Shown: in pieces, positions 1-8,882 of the stretch
Layout of the letters: every line of letters starts with the position of its first letter
Numbering within the stretch: the first letter of the stretch is position 1
Assembly: GCA_030065055.1 (NCBI GenBank)
Contig: JASJDS010000024.1
Location: forward strand, 1 to 34,899
DNA length: 34,899 bases
Direction of reading: 5' to 3'
Origin: Calothrix sp. MO_192.B10
Lineage (GTDB): Bacteria > Cyanobacteriota > Cyanobacteriia > Cyanobacteriales > Nostocaceae
The notes under the pieces: generated by a model
What the model was told of the DNA's origin: nothing
Database searches by the model: none
The model's input: the letters and a program-made list of their open reading frames with translations, nothing else
Position numbers and translations under genes: made by a program

Positions 1-164
1 TTATTTAAGCCTGCAAAAAAGTTGATCAGCGCTTTGTTATACAGCAAAGCTTTGTCGGCAACAACCATTAGATTTTCATCTGATGCTATACAGGTGTTGC
101 CTGCGAATACGCAGGTTTGCACAGGTTAAATGTTGCACTCAATAGCCAAATACTTTACTAAAAC

Positions 165-229
165 GTAGGTTGGGTTGAACGAAGTGAAACCCAACGATAT
201 GCTGGGTTTCGTCCCTCAACCCAGCCTAC
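165..229. repeat. Inverted-repeat unit, GTAGG(T/C)TGGGTTGA family
   Basis: The left arm begins GTAGGTTGGGTTGA and the right arm, read on the opposite strand, begins GTAGGCTGGGTTGA. The arms continue into related GAAACCCA segments, so the whole 65 bp can fold on itself. Related fragments occur near 22870-22900 and 29716-29745, which shows that this is a dispersed family in this genome. Confidence 0.6.
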
Positions 230-567
230 AATTTTTCTGGGTGTACAGAAAATGTTGGGTTTAGTTCCTCAAACGCCACTTCCTATAACGGAGGGAACCT
301 CCGCAACGGAGTGGCTCCCCAACCTATAATTGATGCTAATTTTGGGTTTGAAAACAGTCCCTAACGCTAAAGCTTGAAATCAAAACGGATTCCTATAGGT
401 CAAGTTTTTTATCACATATTTTGCACTTTCTCAATAAGGGTAAGGTGGGCACTGCCCACCTTACGGAATATTAATGGTTTCAGACTATAATTTTCTCAAT
501 AATCTTGTGGTGCAAGATTTGATTGATAGCAGGTTTACGACTTTCGCGCCATGGTCTAAATAGTAGA

Positions 568-674
568 TATAGCACTACGTATTTAGGGCGCGGATATTTC
601 TAAATCCAGCAAACTCCTTGACAGTCTGCTGTTCCCCGTTCCCTGTTCCCTGTTCCCTAGCGCGTAGTGCTATA
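568..674. mobile_element. Miniature TIR element, family A copy 1
   Basis: It is bounded by perfect 12-bp inverted repeats TATAGCACTACG (568-579) and CGTAGTGCTATA (663-674). The interior contains a TTTAGGGCGCGGA segment and a CCCTGTT heptamer run. It is closely related along its length to the copy at 22652-22750, with a more diverged copy at 14808-14914. It has no coding capacity, consistent with a non-autonomous miniature inverted-repeat element. If the outer TA is a target duplication, the element proper starts TAGCACTACG. Confidence 0.65.
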
Positions 675-692
675 ACTGAAATTACACTGGTA

Positions 693-1100
693 TCATATTT
701 CAAGCACAGGTGCTGGTTGCCACACTTCCCCGTAAGTTTCCCGTAGAGCTTGCCAAGCCTCTACTTGCCCTGGTTCATATTCTCCTGGCTTACCCCATTG
801 CAGAAACAGACTTAAAGCAGGTTTGTGGGTATCATCTAAGAATCGGATGGCATAGGTAGTAAAGTTACCTCGCTTCGCTTCACCTGTTTCAAATTTCACC
901 TCAGTAATTTTGTCCATATTCAAGTGAAATTCAAAACCTTCAGTATGCATATTGGCATACTTCCCTTTATGTAATTCGGCGTAAAATAGCTTCTCTACCT
1001 TACCCCGCGCTTCTAATACTGCTGCACTACTGGTAACAATTAAACGCAATGTGCCGAGTGCTTCGCAACCTGACAAAAAGTCTTTTAATGTTTTAGTCAT
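693..1100 (-). CDS. ChuX/HutX-like small heme-utilisation-type protein
   Basis: A 135-aa cytosolic protein without signal peptide or membrane segment. Its body resembles a cyanobacterial family usually annotated as ChuX/HutX-like, including an 'LGTLRLIVTSSAAVLEARG' stretch near residues 16-34, a central HTEGFEFHLNMD segment, and a C-terminal 'WQALRETYGEVWQP' tail. ChuX/HutX proteins bind or hand over heme in the cytosol; whether this cyanobacterial branch does is not shown by the sequence. It starts at ATG 1100 and stands alone, pointing away from phoH's 3' end by a 440-nt gap. The family assignment is from memory of similar proteins and is moderately sure; the function is less so. Confidence 0.6.
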   Translation of the reverse strand: MTKTLKDFLSGCEALGTLRLIVTSSAAVLEARGKVEKLFYAELHKGKYANMHTEGFEFHLNMDKITEVKFETGEAKRGNFTTYAIRFLDDTHKPALSLFLQWGKPGEYEPGQVEAWQALRETYGEVWQPAPVLEI

Positions 1101-1539
1101 TTGTCATTTGTTATTTATCATGTGTTCATTGGGCAACCAACAATTACCTAGCTTGCGTCTACCCAAAGAGCATTATTACAAATTATGTAGGGCTTAGGGT
1201 CTGTTTTCAAAGTCGCCAACAGTATCCTAGAAGGGTGCGGCTACACGTACAAAGTCCGCCTGCGCGGACTACGAAAATTAAAGGGAACTCTTAACTCTTA
1301 ACAGGGAACTCAAGGGCAACAACCTTTGTTCCCAAGCAACCAACCCAACTGTTGCCTGTTGCCCGTTCCCTATTCCCTCGACCGAAGGTCGGTCAAGGTT
1401 TTTAGCCCACGTAGGTGGGCTTTGCTCGTATAGCTCCAGGCTAAGAGGTGAGAGATTTAGGGGTTTGAAAACACGCCCTAGTCCTTGCCACAGGCTATTA
1501 CAAATTACAAATTATGAATTATGAATTATGAATTATGAA
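1101..1539. other. Non-coding gap with hairpins and heptamer repeats
   Basis: No gene is seen. There are two hairpins in a row, GACCGA-AGG-TCGGTC at 1380-1394 and AGCCCAC-GTAG-GTGGGCT at 1404-1421, and four ATTATGA heptamers at 1511-1538 that run directly into the phoH stop codon at 1540-1542. Confidence 0.6.
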
Positions 1540-2493
1540 TTACGTTTCATGTTGTTCGTAAGCAGTAACAATACGCTGTACTAAAGGATGGCGGACTACA
1601 TCTTTTTGAGAGAACTCGCAAAAGGCGATTCCTTCGACATTTTTTAAAATCCTGATAGCCATAGTTAACCCAGATTGTTGATGAGGCTGCAAATCTGTTT
1701 GTGTAATATCCCCAGTCACCACCATCCGGGAGTGGAAACCCAAACGAGTTAATACCATTTTCATTTGGGATGCTGTGGTATTTTGAGCTTCATCCACAAT
1801 CACAAAGGCATTATTGAGGGTACGTCCCCGCATATAGGCAAGGGGAGCCACTTCAATCACCCCTCGCTCCATGAGAGATGGTAGTTTTTCTGGGTCAATA
1901 AATTGATTGATGGCATCGTAAAGTGGACGCAGGTAGGGGTTGATTTTCTGCTGTAAGTCTCCTGGCAGAAACCCCAGCTTTTCCCCTGCTTCCACCGCTG
2001 GACGGGTTAAAATTAGTTTTTCAAATTTATTATCTAGGAGTGCTTGTACTGCTATAACTACGGCTAAGAAGGTTTTACCCGTACCTGCAGGACCAATGCA
2101 AAAGGTCAAATCCCGTTTGCCAATGGCTTCGATGTATTTTTTTTGACGAAATGTTTTGGCGCGAATGACCTCACCCCGACGAGTTTTCGCCAAAGTACCT
2201 TTTTGTAAATCTTGTAGTTCCCCTTCCCGATGGGTATCAAGGGCTTGACGTGCCGTTAAAATATCAGCACTAGAAATAATATTACCCTGATTCCAAAGAT
2301 TTTCTAGCGATCGCACTAATTTACTGGCGATCTCCATTTGGTTTGGGGTGCCAGAAATCAACAGTTCTTGACCACGTAATACTAAGTTTGCTCCTGTGAG
2401 TCTGGAGATCATTTTCAGATTTTCTTCAGTATATCCCGCAAGAGCGATCGCACTGTCGATACTCGGCAGTTGAATTGTTAAGGCAGCTGCCAT
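1540..2493 (-). CDS. phoH: PhoH family ATPase
   Basis: A 317-aa cytosolic P-loop ATPase of the PhoH/PhoL type. An N-terminal KH-like segment (about residues 10-68, LTGANLVLRG) precedes the ATPase core with Walker A GPAGTGKT at 134-141 and Walker B VIVDEAQN at 231-238; the core also carries the GFLPGDL and MRGRTL motifs typical of PhoH. The family is linked to RNA metabolism and ribosome maturation. It lies 438 nt downstream of khpA on the same strand, following the order ffh, rpsP, khpA, phoH that recurs in cyanobacteria, which supports an RNA role. Length is normal and the domain is complete. The family is very sure; the precise substrate is unknown. Confidence 0.93.
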   Translation of the reverse strand: MAAALTIQLPSIDSAIALAGYTEENLKMISRLTGANLVLRGQELLISGTPNQMEIASKLVRSLENLWNQGNIISSADILTARQALDTHREGELQDLQKGTLAKTRRGEVIRAKTFRQKKYIEAIGKRDLTFCIGPAGTGKTFLAVVIAVQALLDNKFEKLILTRPAVEAGEKLGFLPGDLQQKINPYLRPLYDAINQFIDPEKLPSLMERGVIEVAPLAYMRGRTLNNAFVIVDEAQNTTASQMKMVLTRLGFHSRMVVTGDITQTDLQPHQQSGLTMAIRILKNVEGIAFCEFSQKDVVRHPLVQRIVTAYEQHET

Positions 2494-2932
2494 ACTATTT
2501 TAATTTTTTGAGGAGCATTGAATCAGCCAGAAGCCAGGAGGCAGAAGGGAGCAATTAGTGAAGAATTCTCACCCACCACTAATTTCTACTCCGTTAAAAC
2601 GCGTCAAGCGTTTAACGGAGGTCTTAAACCCAAATACTCGCCTCGGCAATAGGGTTGCTTAACCGACAAGCAAACCTCCACCTATCGCGGCTATCTGCCC
2701 CCTGCCTTTGGAACCCAGCGAGATTAAACAGATCTTACACCCGCTTAATAATCGTAAGGAGACAATATTCACCTATGAAAAATTAAGGTTTTTAAGTCTC
2801 TATTTTTCTCACTTATGTTGTGGTACAAGATGTTTGAAAAGAAACACTACTGTGGTTGCTAAAGATCCCCGTTTTGTCTAATCAAACCAACCAAGAAGTT
2901 TGCCAAGCCTGGGGAAATACCCACTATTCGGA
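2494..2932. other. khpA-phoH intergenic gap
   Basis: No coding region is supported. A hairpin at 2591-2618 (CCGTTAAA arms with GCG extensions and one bulged A) is the clearest structure. The rest is unremarkable sequence with scattered cyanobacterial repeat fragments. Confidence 0.5.
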
Positions 2933-3370
2933 TTAACGGGAGGGTGGTTTGACAATGGGTTTAGATCCATTTCCACGTTTTGGTTTTAATTTTGGTGGTG
3001 GTAATTTCTCTTCCCCTGCTTCTGGAACGGGTGTATCTTCCCGTTCTGTGGCTGTATTACCATATATATCCAGATATACCGATTGTCCGACAGCCGCAGC
3101 AGCAGCAGCAATTACTTTGCGTACAGCCTGGATGTTACGCCCTCCCCGTCCAAATACTTTTCCTTTATCTGCACTGTCAAAGGCAATACGAATCCAGACA
3201 CGTTTGTGATTCAGAGAAGTTTCCCAATCGACGCTTAAGGATTCTGGGGATTCTAAAAATGGCTCGATCAAAAATTTCACCAGTCCGACATAATCAGGAC
3301 TGGGATTGGGAGATTTCTTGGTTAGTTTACGATTACGATGCTGATGTTGCACTGACCTGTTCAAAGACAT
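2933..3370 (-). CDS. khpA: KH-domain RNA-binding protein KhpA
   Basis: From ATG 3370 this gives 145 aa. A single KH domain spans about residues 27-90, with the RNA-binding GxxG loop in '[16 protein letters not shown]', followed by an Ala-rich helix and a basic, Pro/Lys-rich low-complexity tail. KhpA proteins are small sRNA/mRNA-binding proteins. An upstream ATG at 3463 would add 31 residues (starting MKYVWTF) lying entirely inside rpsP and unlike the family, so the internal start MSLNRSV is preferred. It then overlaps rpsP by 38 nt, implying translational coupling. Family certain, start fairly sure. Confidence 0.88.
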   Translation of the reverse strand: MSLNRSVQHQHRNRKLTKKSPNPSPDYVGLVKFLIEPFLESPESLSVDWETSLNHKRVWIRIAFDSADKGKVFGRGGRNIQAVRKVIAAAAAAVGQSVYLDIYGNTATEREDTPVPEAGEEKLPPPKLKPKRGNGSKPIVKPPSR

Positions 3371-3593
3371 TGGCTTTTTCCAGGATGCGACGGACTGTAT
3401 CGGTAGGTTGAGCACCTTGTTGCAGTCGCTTAACAATGCCGGGAACGTCCAAACGTACTTCATCCGTCCTAGGATTATAAAAACCCAGTTCTTCTAAGGG
3501 ACGACCATCACGACGTGCGAGGCTATGAATAGCAATGATGCGGTAGCTTGCTTCCCGCTTTTTACCGTATCGCTTTAGGCGCAGTTTAATCAT
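3333..3593 (-). CDS. rpsP: 30S ribosomal protein S16
   Basis: An 86-aa complete S16: [12 protein letters not shown] at the start, followed by '[27 protein letters not shown]', the family signature. S16 is needed for assembly of the 5' domain of 16S rRNA in the small subunit. It sits 413 nt downstream of ffh and its 3' end overlaps khpA by 38 nt. The rpsP-khpA pairing is widely conserved in bacteria and fits co-expression of ribosome and RNA-binding functions. Confidence 0.97.
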   Translation of the reverse strand: MIKLRLKRYGKKREASYRIIAIHSLARRDGRPLEELGFYNPRTDEVRLDVPGIVKRLQQGAQPTDTVRRILEKANVFEQVSATSAS

Positions 3594-4006
3594 CTTGAAA
3601 AATCGTCTTCCTGTTTTCTAGTGTCATTTAGCAATGGAGAAAGTGAATTTTAGTTACCTTTCCCAATACATAAACAAGTTTAGTGCTTTTTACTTGTGTT
3701 CTGCTACTTGGTGATACTCCTACACTTCTCTATGCCTTACGGCAGGCTTCGCCAACGATTAGGTGTAGGCTTCTGGCGAACTTGTCTGTCCTTCGGTGAA
3801 CTTCCTTCTCGGTACTCAAAACTTTCCCGATACAGCATTTTATAGTGAGGTGCGTGCCATGCACCACTTTACTGAGCAAAAAAAATTGCATAGACGACCA
3901 GCATTTTAGGCTTTGTCGCTACAAACAGTATGGCATAAATCCGTGAAATATCGGCGATTCCCCATAGAACCCAATCTTTGACTGACGCGCAGCGTTAATA
4001 GGTTGT
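3594..4006. other. rpsP upstream / ffh downstream gap
   Basis: No real gene: a minus-strand open frame crossing the ffh 3' end (3919-4146) is an out-of-frame shadow. A hairpin GGTGC-GTGCCAT-GCACC lies at 3849-3865. A TTGACTGACGCGCAGCG motif at 3977-3993 recurs at about 31338-31354, marking a dispersed short repeat. The rpsP promoter should lie here but no clear box could be chosen. Confidence 0.45.
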
Positions 4007-5467
4007 TTACAAATTACCAAAGCCTTTTTTCTTTTTATCTTTCTTCGGTTTCTTTTTACCCCCAGTACCCCCGTAACCCCGCCAACCTGGAGCCGGACGC
4101 TTACCCATACCAGCCATGGGATTACCCATACCGCCACCACCACCAAACATTCCTGGCATTCCAGGGAAACTTCCTTGTCCCATTTGCTGCATCATGTTAC
4201 GCATTCTCTGGAAATCACTCACCAGCTTGTTAACATCTGCATCCCTATAACCAGAACCTTTGGCAATGCGTTTGCGACGGCTGGGAGAACTGGATAATAA
4301 ATCGGGATTTTTCCGTTCTTCGGTGGTCATGGAATTGATCATTGCTTCGCAGCGTTTGAGTTGGGTTTCCCCTTGCTGGAGTTGATCGTCTGTTAATTTA
4401 TTCATCCCAGGAATCATCTTCATGATGCCTCCCAAGGAACCCATATTCTTCAGCAGACGCATCTGCTTGAGAAAATCGGTAAAGTCAAATTTTGCTGACA
4501 GGATTTTCTCCTGCATTTTTTCCGCATCAGCAATGTCTATTTCTTCCTGAGCCTTTTCCACCAAGGTTAAGACATCGCCCATACCCAGGATTCGCGATGC
4601 CATGCGATCGGGGTAAAATGGTTGCAGGGCTTCGACTTTTTCCCCTACGCCCACAAACTTAATCGGCGCTCCAGAAATGCGGCGTACAGATAGGGCGGCT
4701 CCACCCCGGCTATCACCGTCTAACTTAGTTAAAATGGCACCAGTAATACCTATCTGTTCGTGGAAAGTACGGGTGAGGGTAGCCGCTTCTTGACCAGTCA
4801 TGGCATCCACCACTAACAGGGTTTCGTGGGGTTGCACTGTGTCCTTGATCCGGGCTAACTCCGCCATCATATTTTCATCGATCTGCAAGCGTCCGGCGGT
4901 ATCAATGATAACTGTGTTTACCCCTTCTGCCTTTGCTCGTTCCACACCTTGACGGGCAATTTCCACGGGATCAGCATCACTTCCCATGTCGAACACTGGT
5001 ACTTCGATTTGCTTACCCAGGGTAATTAATTGGTCGATCGCAGCAGGGCGATATACGTCTGTAGCCACCATCAAGCAGCTACGATCTAATTTACGCAAAT
5101 GTAATGCGAGTTTAGCAGTGGCGGTGGTTTTACCAGTACCCTGTAAGCCAGCCATTAAGACGATAGTGGGAGCAGTTTCTGTTTCTGCTAAGGGAACATT
5201 GGTTTCCCCCATAACCGCTACCAATTCATCATGAACAATCTTAATGAATTGTTGGTCGGGGCGTACCCCACTAATCACCTCGGCTCCCTGAGCCTTGGTT
5301 TCAATTTCAGTAATAAAATCCTTGACTACCTGGAGGTTAACATCCGCTTCTAATAAAGCACGGCGAACCTCTCGCAAGGCATCTTGAATATTCGATGGGG
5401 AGATTTTATCTTGACCCCGTAGTTTTTTCCAGGCTCCTTCTAAACGCTCGGCTAGTGCATCAAACAT
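4007..5467 (-). CDS. ffh: Signal recognition particle protein Ffh (SRP54)
   Basis: A 486-aa complete SRP54. The N domain helical bundle (1-95) includes 'ALLEADVNLQVVKDF'. The G domain has G1 GLQGTGKT at 107-114, the DTAGRLQ motif and the TKLDGDSRGGA motif. The Met-rich M domain (about 325-430) contains 'KMIPGMNKL' and the RNA-binding SGYRDADVNKL helix. A Gly/Met-rich linker and a strongly basic KKKPKKDKKKK tail close the protein. It is the GTPase that binds 4.5S RNA and targets nascent membrane proteins to FtsY/SecYEG. First gene of the minus-strand cluster with rpsP, khpA and phoH. Confidence 0.98.
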   Translation of the reverse strand: MFDALAERLEGAWKKLRGQDKISPSNIQDALREVRRALLEADVNLQVVKDFITEIETKAQGAEVISGVRPDQQFIKIVHDELVAVMGETNVPLAETETAPTIVLMAGLQGTGKTTATAKLALHLRKLDRSCLMVATDVYRPAAIDQLITLGKQIEVPVFDMGSDADPVEIARQGVERAKAEGVNTVIIDTAGRLQIDENMMAELARIKDTVQPHETLLVVDAMTGQEAATLTRTFHEQIGITGAILTKLDGDSRGGAALSVRRISGAPIKFVGVGEKVEALQPFYPDRMASRILGMGDVLTLVEKAQEEIDIADAEKMQEKILSAKFDFTDFLKQMRLLKNMGSLGGIMKMIPGMNKLTDDQLQQGETQLKRCEAMINSMTTEERKNPDLLSSSPSRRKRIAKGSGYRDADVNKLVSDFQRMRNMMQQMGQGSFPGMPGMFGGGGGMGNPMAGMGKRPAPGWRGYGGTGGKKKPKKDKKKKGFGNL

Positions 5468-5684
5468 AATGTGCTTACAGGTATTGCAGTAAAATAGAAT
5501 TTCGCCAGTAGCTTTGGCGATCGCGCTAGGAAATTTTTCCTTTTGCCAGTGTTACTTACCAGCTTAGTCTTTTTCTATCCTTCCGTAGCTACTTGATATG
5601 GAATCAGGGGATGGAATGAAGTTGGTATGTGGGCAAATACAAAAAATTGCTAAATTAAAAATAGATTTCCATATCAAATCCTGT

Positions 5685-5690
5685 TATTAT
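5685..5690 (+). promoter_or_regulatory. Possible -10 box of tRNA-Cys
   Basis: TATTAT lies 16 nt before the tRNA 5' end, a plausible distance for a short leader. No convincing -35 hexamer is seen 16-18 nt upstream, so this is only a suggestion. Confidence 0.3.
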
Positions 5691-5706
5691 AGGTAAGCAC
5701 AAATTC

Positions 5707-5779
<73 letters not shown>

Positions 5780-5848
5780 TTCTGATAAGATTTGACGAAA
5801 AGCCCAAAAATCTGTCTATGCGCGAGCTTCTGATGTAGGATGAACGGC

Positions 5849-6664
5849 TTAATTTACTCCTATCCCTTTTTGTAAGGCTTTAAAATGACGCACAATAGTA
5901 TAAAATTTAGCATCCCATTCATCTTGCTCAAGTATGCGAGGAATCAGTGGGGGAAATAAAGTATTTCTTTTTTGTAGTAACTGCGAGAGGATGTTAATTA
6001 GTTGCTTGATTGTAGCTAGGGTAAAATTGTTTTGAATATCGCGTCCAAGCAAGAAACTAACCGCTTCTTCATACTCAAGTTGTCCTTGAGAAAGTTCGTT
6101 AATTAGTTCTGTAAATATGCGTTCGTCGTCACTATAATTTTCCAGCACAAAATAAATATCTTCTAAATCTTTTCTAGCCCGTCTGTCGCTCCATGCAATC
6201 AATTTCAACACAATAAAAGCGGGGAGACTCACAACTTTGAACTCAATCTCTTCGATTATCTGCAATTCTGCGGTCGAAAAAGCTTCGTTAAAGCCTAGCA
6301 AACTCATTTGATCCCCATCAGACCATTGTATTTCTTGATTTGGCTCCCCTATTGCACCAAATGGTACTATATCTACTTCAATACCAGTTGAAATATGTAT
6401 AAATCTGTGCTGAATATTTGTTCTTTGAAAACATGGGTTGCTTCCCTGAGTCATTTCATTGCTTAAGGCTTTGAAATCTGCCCAATTATTAACTTTTACA
6501 GCAAAATCTAAATCTGTGGTCGCTCTACCTGCAATATTATATCGGCTATCAAAAACCAAAATTCTTGCGCCTGCTCCTACTACCAATATCTGTAACTGTA
6601 GACGTGATACTACACTTTTTATATCTAGCAAAACTTGCTTTTGCTTATCTTCTGCTTCAAGCAT
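5849..6664 (-). CDS. AbiEii-type nucleotidyltransferase toxin
   Basis: A 271-aa protein of the AbiEii/AbiGii nucleotidyltransferase fold. The catalytic core reads GAGAR (30-34), then RATTDLDF with acidic residues D51 and D53, a third acidic site in EVDIVPFG (D98), and a conserved K154-LIAW-S-RR-x-KD-x2-D segment (154-169). Related AbiEii/MenT toxins transfer nucleotides and some block tRNAs at the acceptor end. It is the second gene of the pair: its start overlaps the antitoxin 3' end by 8 nt, the usual AbiEi-AbiEii order. All catalytic positions seem present, so it should be active. The first motif is GAGAR rather than the commoner GGxA(L), a family variant. Confidence 0.82.
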   Translation of the reverse strand: MLEAEDKQKQVLLDIKSVVSRLQLQILVVGAGARILVFDSRYNIAGRATTDLDFAVKVNNWADFKALSNEMTQGSNPCFQRTNIQHRFIHISTGIEVDIVPFGAIGEPNQEIQWSDGDQMSLLGFNEAFSTAELQIIEEIEFKVVSLPAFIVLKLIAWSDRRARKDLEDIYFVLENYSDDERIFTELINELSQGQLEYEEAVSFLLGRDIQNNFTLATIKQLINILSQLLQKRNTLFPPLIPRILEQDEWDAKFYTIVRHFKALQKGIGVN

Positions 6665-7712
6665 TTTGCTGTCTAGGTTCGATATATTTGATAAAAATTC
6701 GTTTGGCAGTTTCTTCTAATCTTTCATTATTTTCCATCATTAATTCTGCATGAATTAATAATGGATCGGCAATAGGTTCAGCTTGATTATAATCACCTGC
6801 ATTATCAAGACCAAATTGCTGGAGAAAAATAATTTTTCCTTCTGGGCTAGGTTTTAATTTAAGTTTAGCGGCAATTAAACGATAATTATCTTTCACATGT
6901 AATGTTGCACCTGTAGGAACAAGGTAAGAACTAGTAAGTGCAGCACCTAATTCTCCACCAATCAGAAAATTTTTTTCCTTTGCTTGCTGAATAATGTTAT
7001 CTAAAATTTCTGCCAACTTTCCCTTGACAACAGGTGTAAAATGTCCCAGTAACAACTTTGGACGCAGGCTTTCAATATAGCCAATTTCCCAACGTTCTAG
7101 AAGTTTACTATAGTGGGCAATACGATAATTACCTCCAGGTTGTCGTTGGAGATAGCCTAATCTGTACAAGTTTTTTAGGGTATGATTGGCAGTCGTTGAT
7201 GTCACTCCAGCAGCATCAGCTAATTCCTTCAATGAAGCTTTTAAAATATTGGGTAACTTGAGCAAAATATAAATTACTTTGAGATTATTGGGAGTAATTT
7301 GTAAAGGTGATGTATATTTCTCTTTGGGGCGATGTTGACCACGAATCAGAATATAAGCAGCTGGACTATTAAGGTAAATATTGCCTGCTGTGTCGATGAA
7401 TTCAATGTTATTTTCAACTAATTTTGCAATAGCTGGTTCTGATAAATAGCGGGTGATGAGAAAGAGTTTTTTGGTTAATTTTTCTTGATGAAGTTTAAAA
7501 TAAGCGATTACCAGTTCAGCCGTTGTGCCAGTCACATTCGGTTGAATTGCATACACATAATCTACTGATTTTAACGGACTGCGGATTGTAATTATCCCAT
7601 CAGCACTGCTATCAATTTTAGTATTAGGTATTTTTTTAGGAGTAACTTGAATATTCGGTAACGCTTTGAGTTTTTCTAAGCAGTCCTGCAATAATTTATT
7701 TTCATCTCCCAT
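6657..7712 (-). CDS. AbiEi-type antitoxin / winged-helix regulator
   Basis: A 351-aa partner of the toxin. Residues 1-130 form an alpha/beta domain of unknown role containing 'FIDTAGNIYLN'. A winged helix-turn-helix follows (about 158-195, LKELADAAGVTSTTANHTLKNLYRLGYL with wing GGNYRIA), then a long C-terminal region. Type IV AbiEi antitoxins repress their own promoter through such a domain and counteract AbiEii without binding it directly. It is the first gene of the operon, and the last 8 nt are shared with the toxin start. It is longer than many AbiEi proteins because of the N-terminal domain. Family moderately sure. Confidence 0.75.
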   Translation of the reverse strand: MGDENKLLQDCLEKLKALPNIQVTPKKIPNTKIDSSADGIITIRSPLKSVDYVYAIQPNVTGTTAELVIAYFKLHQEKLTKKLFLITRYLSEPAIAKLVENNIEFIDTAGNIYLNSPAAYILIRGQHRPKEKYTSPLQITPNNLKVIYILLKLPNILKASLKELADAAGVTSTTANHTLKNLYRLGYLQRQPGGNYRIAHYSKLLERWEIGYIESLRPKLLLGHFTPVVKGKLAEILDNIIQQAKEKNFLIGGELGAALTSSYLVPTGATLHVKDNYRLIAAKLKLKPSPEGKIIFLQQFGLDNAGDYNQAEPIADPLLIHAELMMENNERLEETAKRIFIKYIEPRQQNA

Positions 7713-8220
7713 GCTAATTTGGAATTTTATATTCTAAGTTTGAACTGACCCCCAATTCCCTTAGAGTTTACTTTTATCTGGAGCAAATTTCAACGTTAAT
7801 TTAGGAATTGCTTCTCGACCTAAGCAGCCTTAAGCAACTATAGTAGTTTCCAGTCCATAAATATTTATAGTATTTATAAGCAGTGTTTTTTAGTCCAAAT
7901 TTAGTCCAACTGTAGAGCTATGAATTGTAGACAGTCTTTGGAGCAAAGGTTTGGGGATGCGGGCAATCGGTCTGCAAAACCTTTATCCCCCGGTTCCCAT
8001 CCGGGTGCCGCCTTAATTTTTTGATCTGACAAATTATTTTGTCCGTACTGACTCGTACAATAGACTAGGATTTATGTACTAGGTTGATTTAGCGATCGCT
8101 TGTTGTGATCTCCCCATCACCTGATCCTCAATACTCTTGTTTCTAATAAAAGCAAAACCCTTACCATTAAGATGGAAGGTCAAGTTATAATTCTTTTGCA
8201 GCTTAACGTAACAAAAATTT
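7713..8220. other. AbiE promoter side and leader of the DUF6825 gene
   Basis: Gap between divergently transcribed genes. It holds the degenerate tRNA copy (7969-8014), one HIP1 octamer near 8093 and a TATAAT hexamer at 8186-8191 that may serve the downstream gene. The open frame running minus through 8079-8327 overlaps the real plus-strand gene and is a shadow. Confidence 0.45.
7969..8014 (+). repeat. Right direct repeat (attR-like), tRNA-Cys 3' half
   Basis: It is 44/46 identical to 5734-5779; both mismatches fall in the T loop (TTCGAAT becomes TTCCCAT). The 5' half of a tRNA is missing, though upstream bases GGGCAATC loosely resemble the D-arm edge. It cannot make a functional tRNA. Confidence 0.75.
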
Positions 8221-8538
8221 ATGAGTAACCCTCTAGTACAGGCATTTTTTGTTGGTAGGGCAGTCGCCGAAGTGATTAACGAGCGGGTAGAACGCAGTTT
8301 TACCGATGCTTTGAGCGAACTGGGCAAAGTGGATGCGGAGTTAAAGGAACAACTGCATCAGTTTACCGAAGAAGTAATGGAACGGGCGAATCGTTCCGCA
8401 GAAGTTGATTTTGCAACTAGCAGCACCACAACTTCATCGGACTCGGAAACTGGTGATGTACAAGCCACTATTGATGAATTACGAGCAGAAATTGCTCTTT
8501 TGAGAACAGAATTACAAAATTATCGCAGTCAAATTTAA
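8221..8538 (+). CDS. Conserved cyanobacterial small protein (DUF6825-like)
   Basis: A 105-aa soluble protein. The N-terminal helical region 'NPLVQAFFVGRAVAEVINERVERSF' is followed by a second helix, a Ser/Thr-rich linker (about 62-80, SSTTTSSDS) and a C-terminal coiled coil (IDELRAEIALLRTELQNYRSQI). I recall this architecture as a cyanobacterial/plastid family with no established function, sometimes reported with thylakoids. Coiled-coil oligomerisation is likely. It starts 207 nt after the tRNA remnant, so it is probably the original downstream neighbour of tRNA-Cys. Gene reality sure, function unknown. Confidence 0.75.
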   Translation: MSNPLVQAFFVGRAVAEVINERVERSFTDALSELGKVDAELKEQLHQFTEEVMERANRSAEVDFATSSTTTSSDSETGDVQATIDELRAEIALLRTELQNYRSQI

Positions 8539-8882
8539 GCAGCGTCATTTTTATGACAATTGGCGACGGATTTGGGATTTTAGATTGACCCACTAATCAA
8601 CCTGGGGAGTACTAACTTGCCACTCCGCTAGAGTAACATTGAAAGATTAGTGGTTAAAACTGAATCAAATTCAATTTTTCCAGATTAAGTGACTGCTGTT
8701 GTTCTCAAATTGACACTCTCCTGCCTAAAGGCGAGGAGATTGTTGGTATCCTACGGGAAGCCGCTCCGCGTCTACAACGAATCCAGTTAAACTAGACTCC
8801 TTGCGGTATCTAGCCTATAAAATGAATTAGCGTGTTTTTCCTTTCTAGTGACTCACTTAATAACCAGCGGTAAGCAAGAAAT
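8539..8882. other. Gap before the UbiB-type kinase gene
   Basis: No gene. A hairpin CTCCT-GCC-TAAA-GGC-G-AGGAG preceded by TTGACA (8710-8741) resembles the end of an IS200/IS605-type element, and a GGGAAGCCGCTCCGCGTCTAC motif nearby is a dispersed short repeat. Confidence 0.45.

Larger units (their letters stand above)
1..692. other. Repeat-rich intergenic region at window start
   Basis: No convincing coding sequence is visible. The stretch holds an inverted-repeat unit at 165-229, a perfect 11-bp-stem hairpin at 440-464 (GTAAGGTGGGC, 3-nt loop, complement) and a terminal-inverted-repeat element at 568-674. These are listed separately or described here because they are the only structure seen. 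Confidence 0.6.
5780..8014. mobile_element. Putative small element in tRNA-Cys carrying AbiE module
   Basis: A 2235-bp segment is bounded by the tRNA-Cys 3' half and its degenerate copy. Its only genes are the abiEi/abiEii-like pair, both pointing toward the intact tRNA. No integrase, replication gene or excisionase is visible, so it would be a non-autonomous or decayed element mobilised in trans. The alternative is a local tRNA duplication followed by loss. The boundaries are observed; mobility is inferred. Confidence 0.55.

Noticed and set aside
3371-3463. Upstream start of khpA adding 31 residues
   Set aside because: The extra residues lie inside rpsP and do not resemble the KhpA family N-terminus.
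3919-4146. 75-aa minus-strand frame overlapping the ffh 3' end
   Set aside because: Out-of-frame shadow of the Gly/Met/Lys-rich ffh tail.
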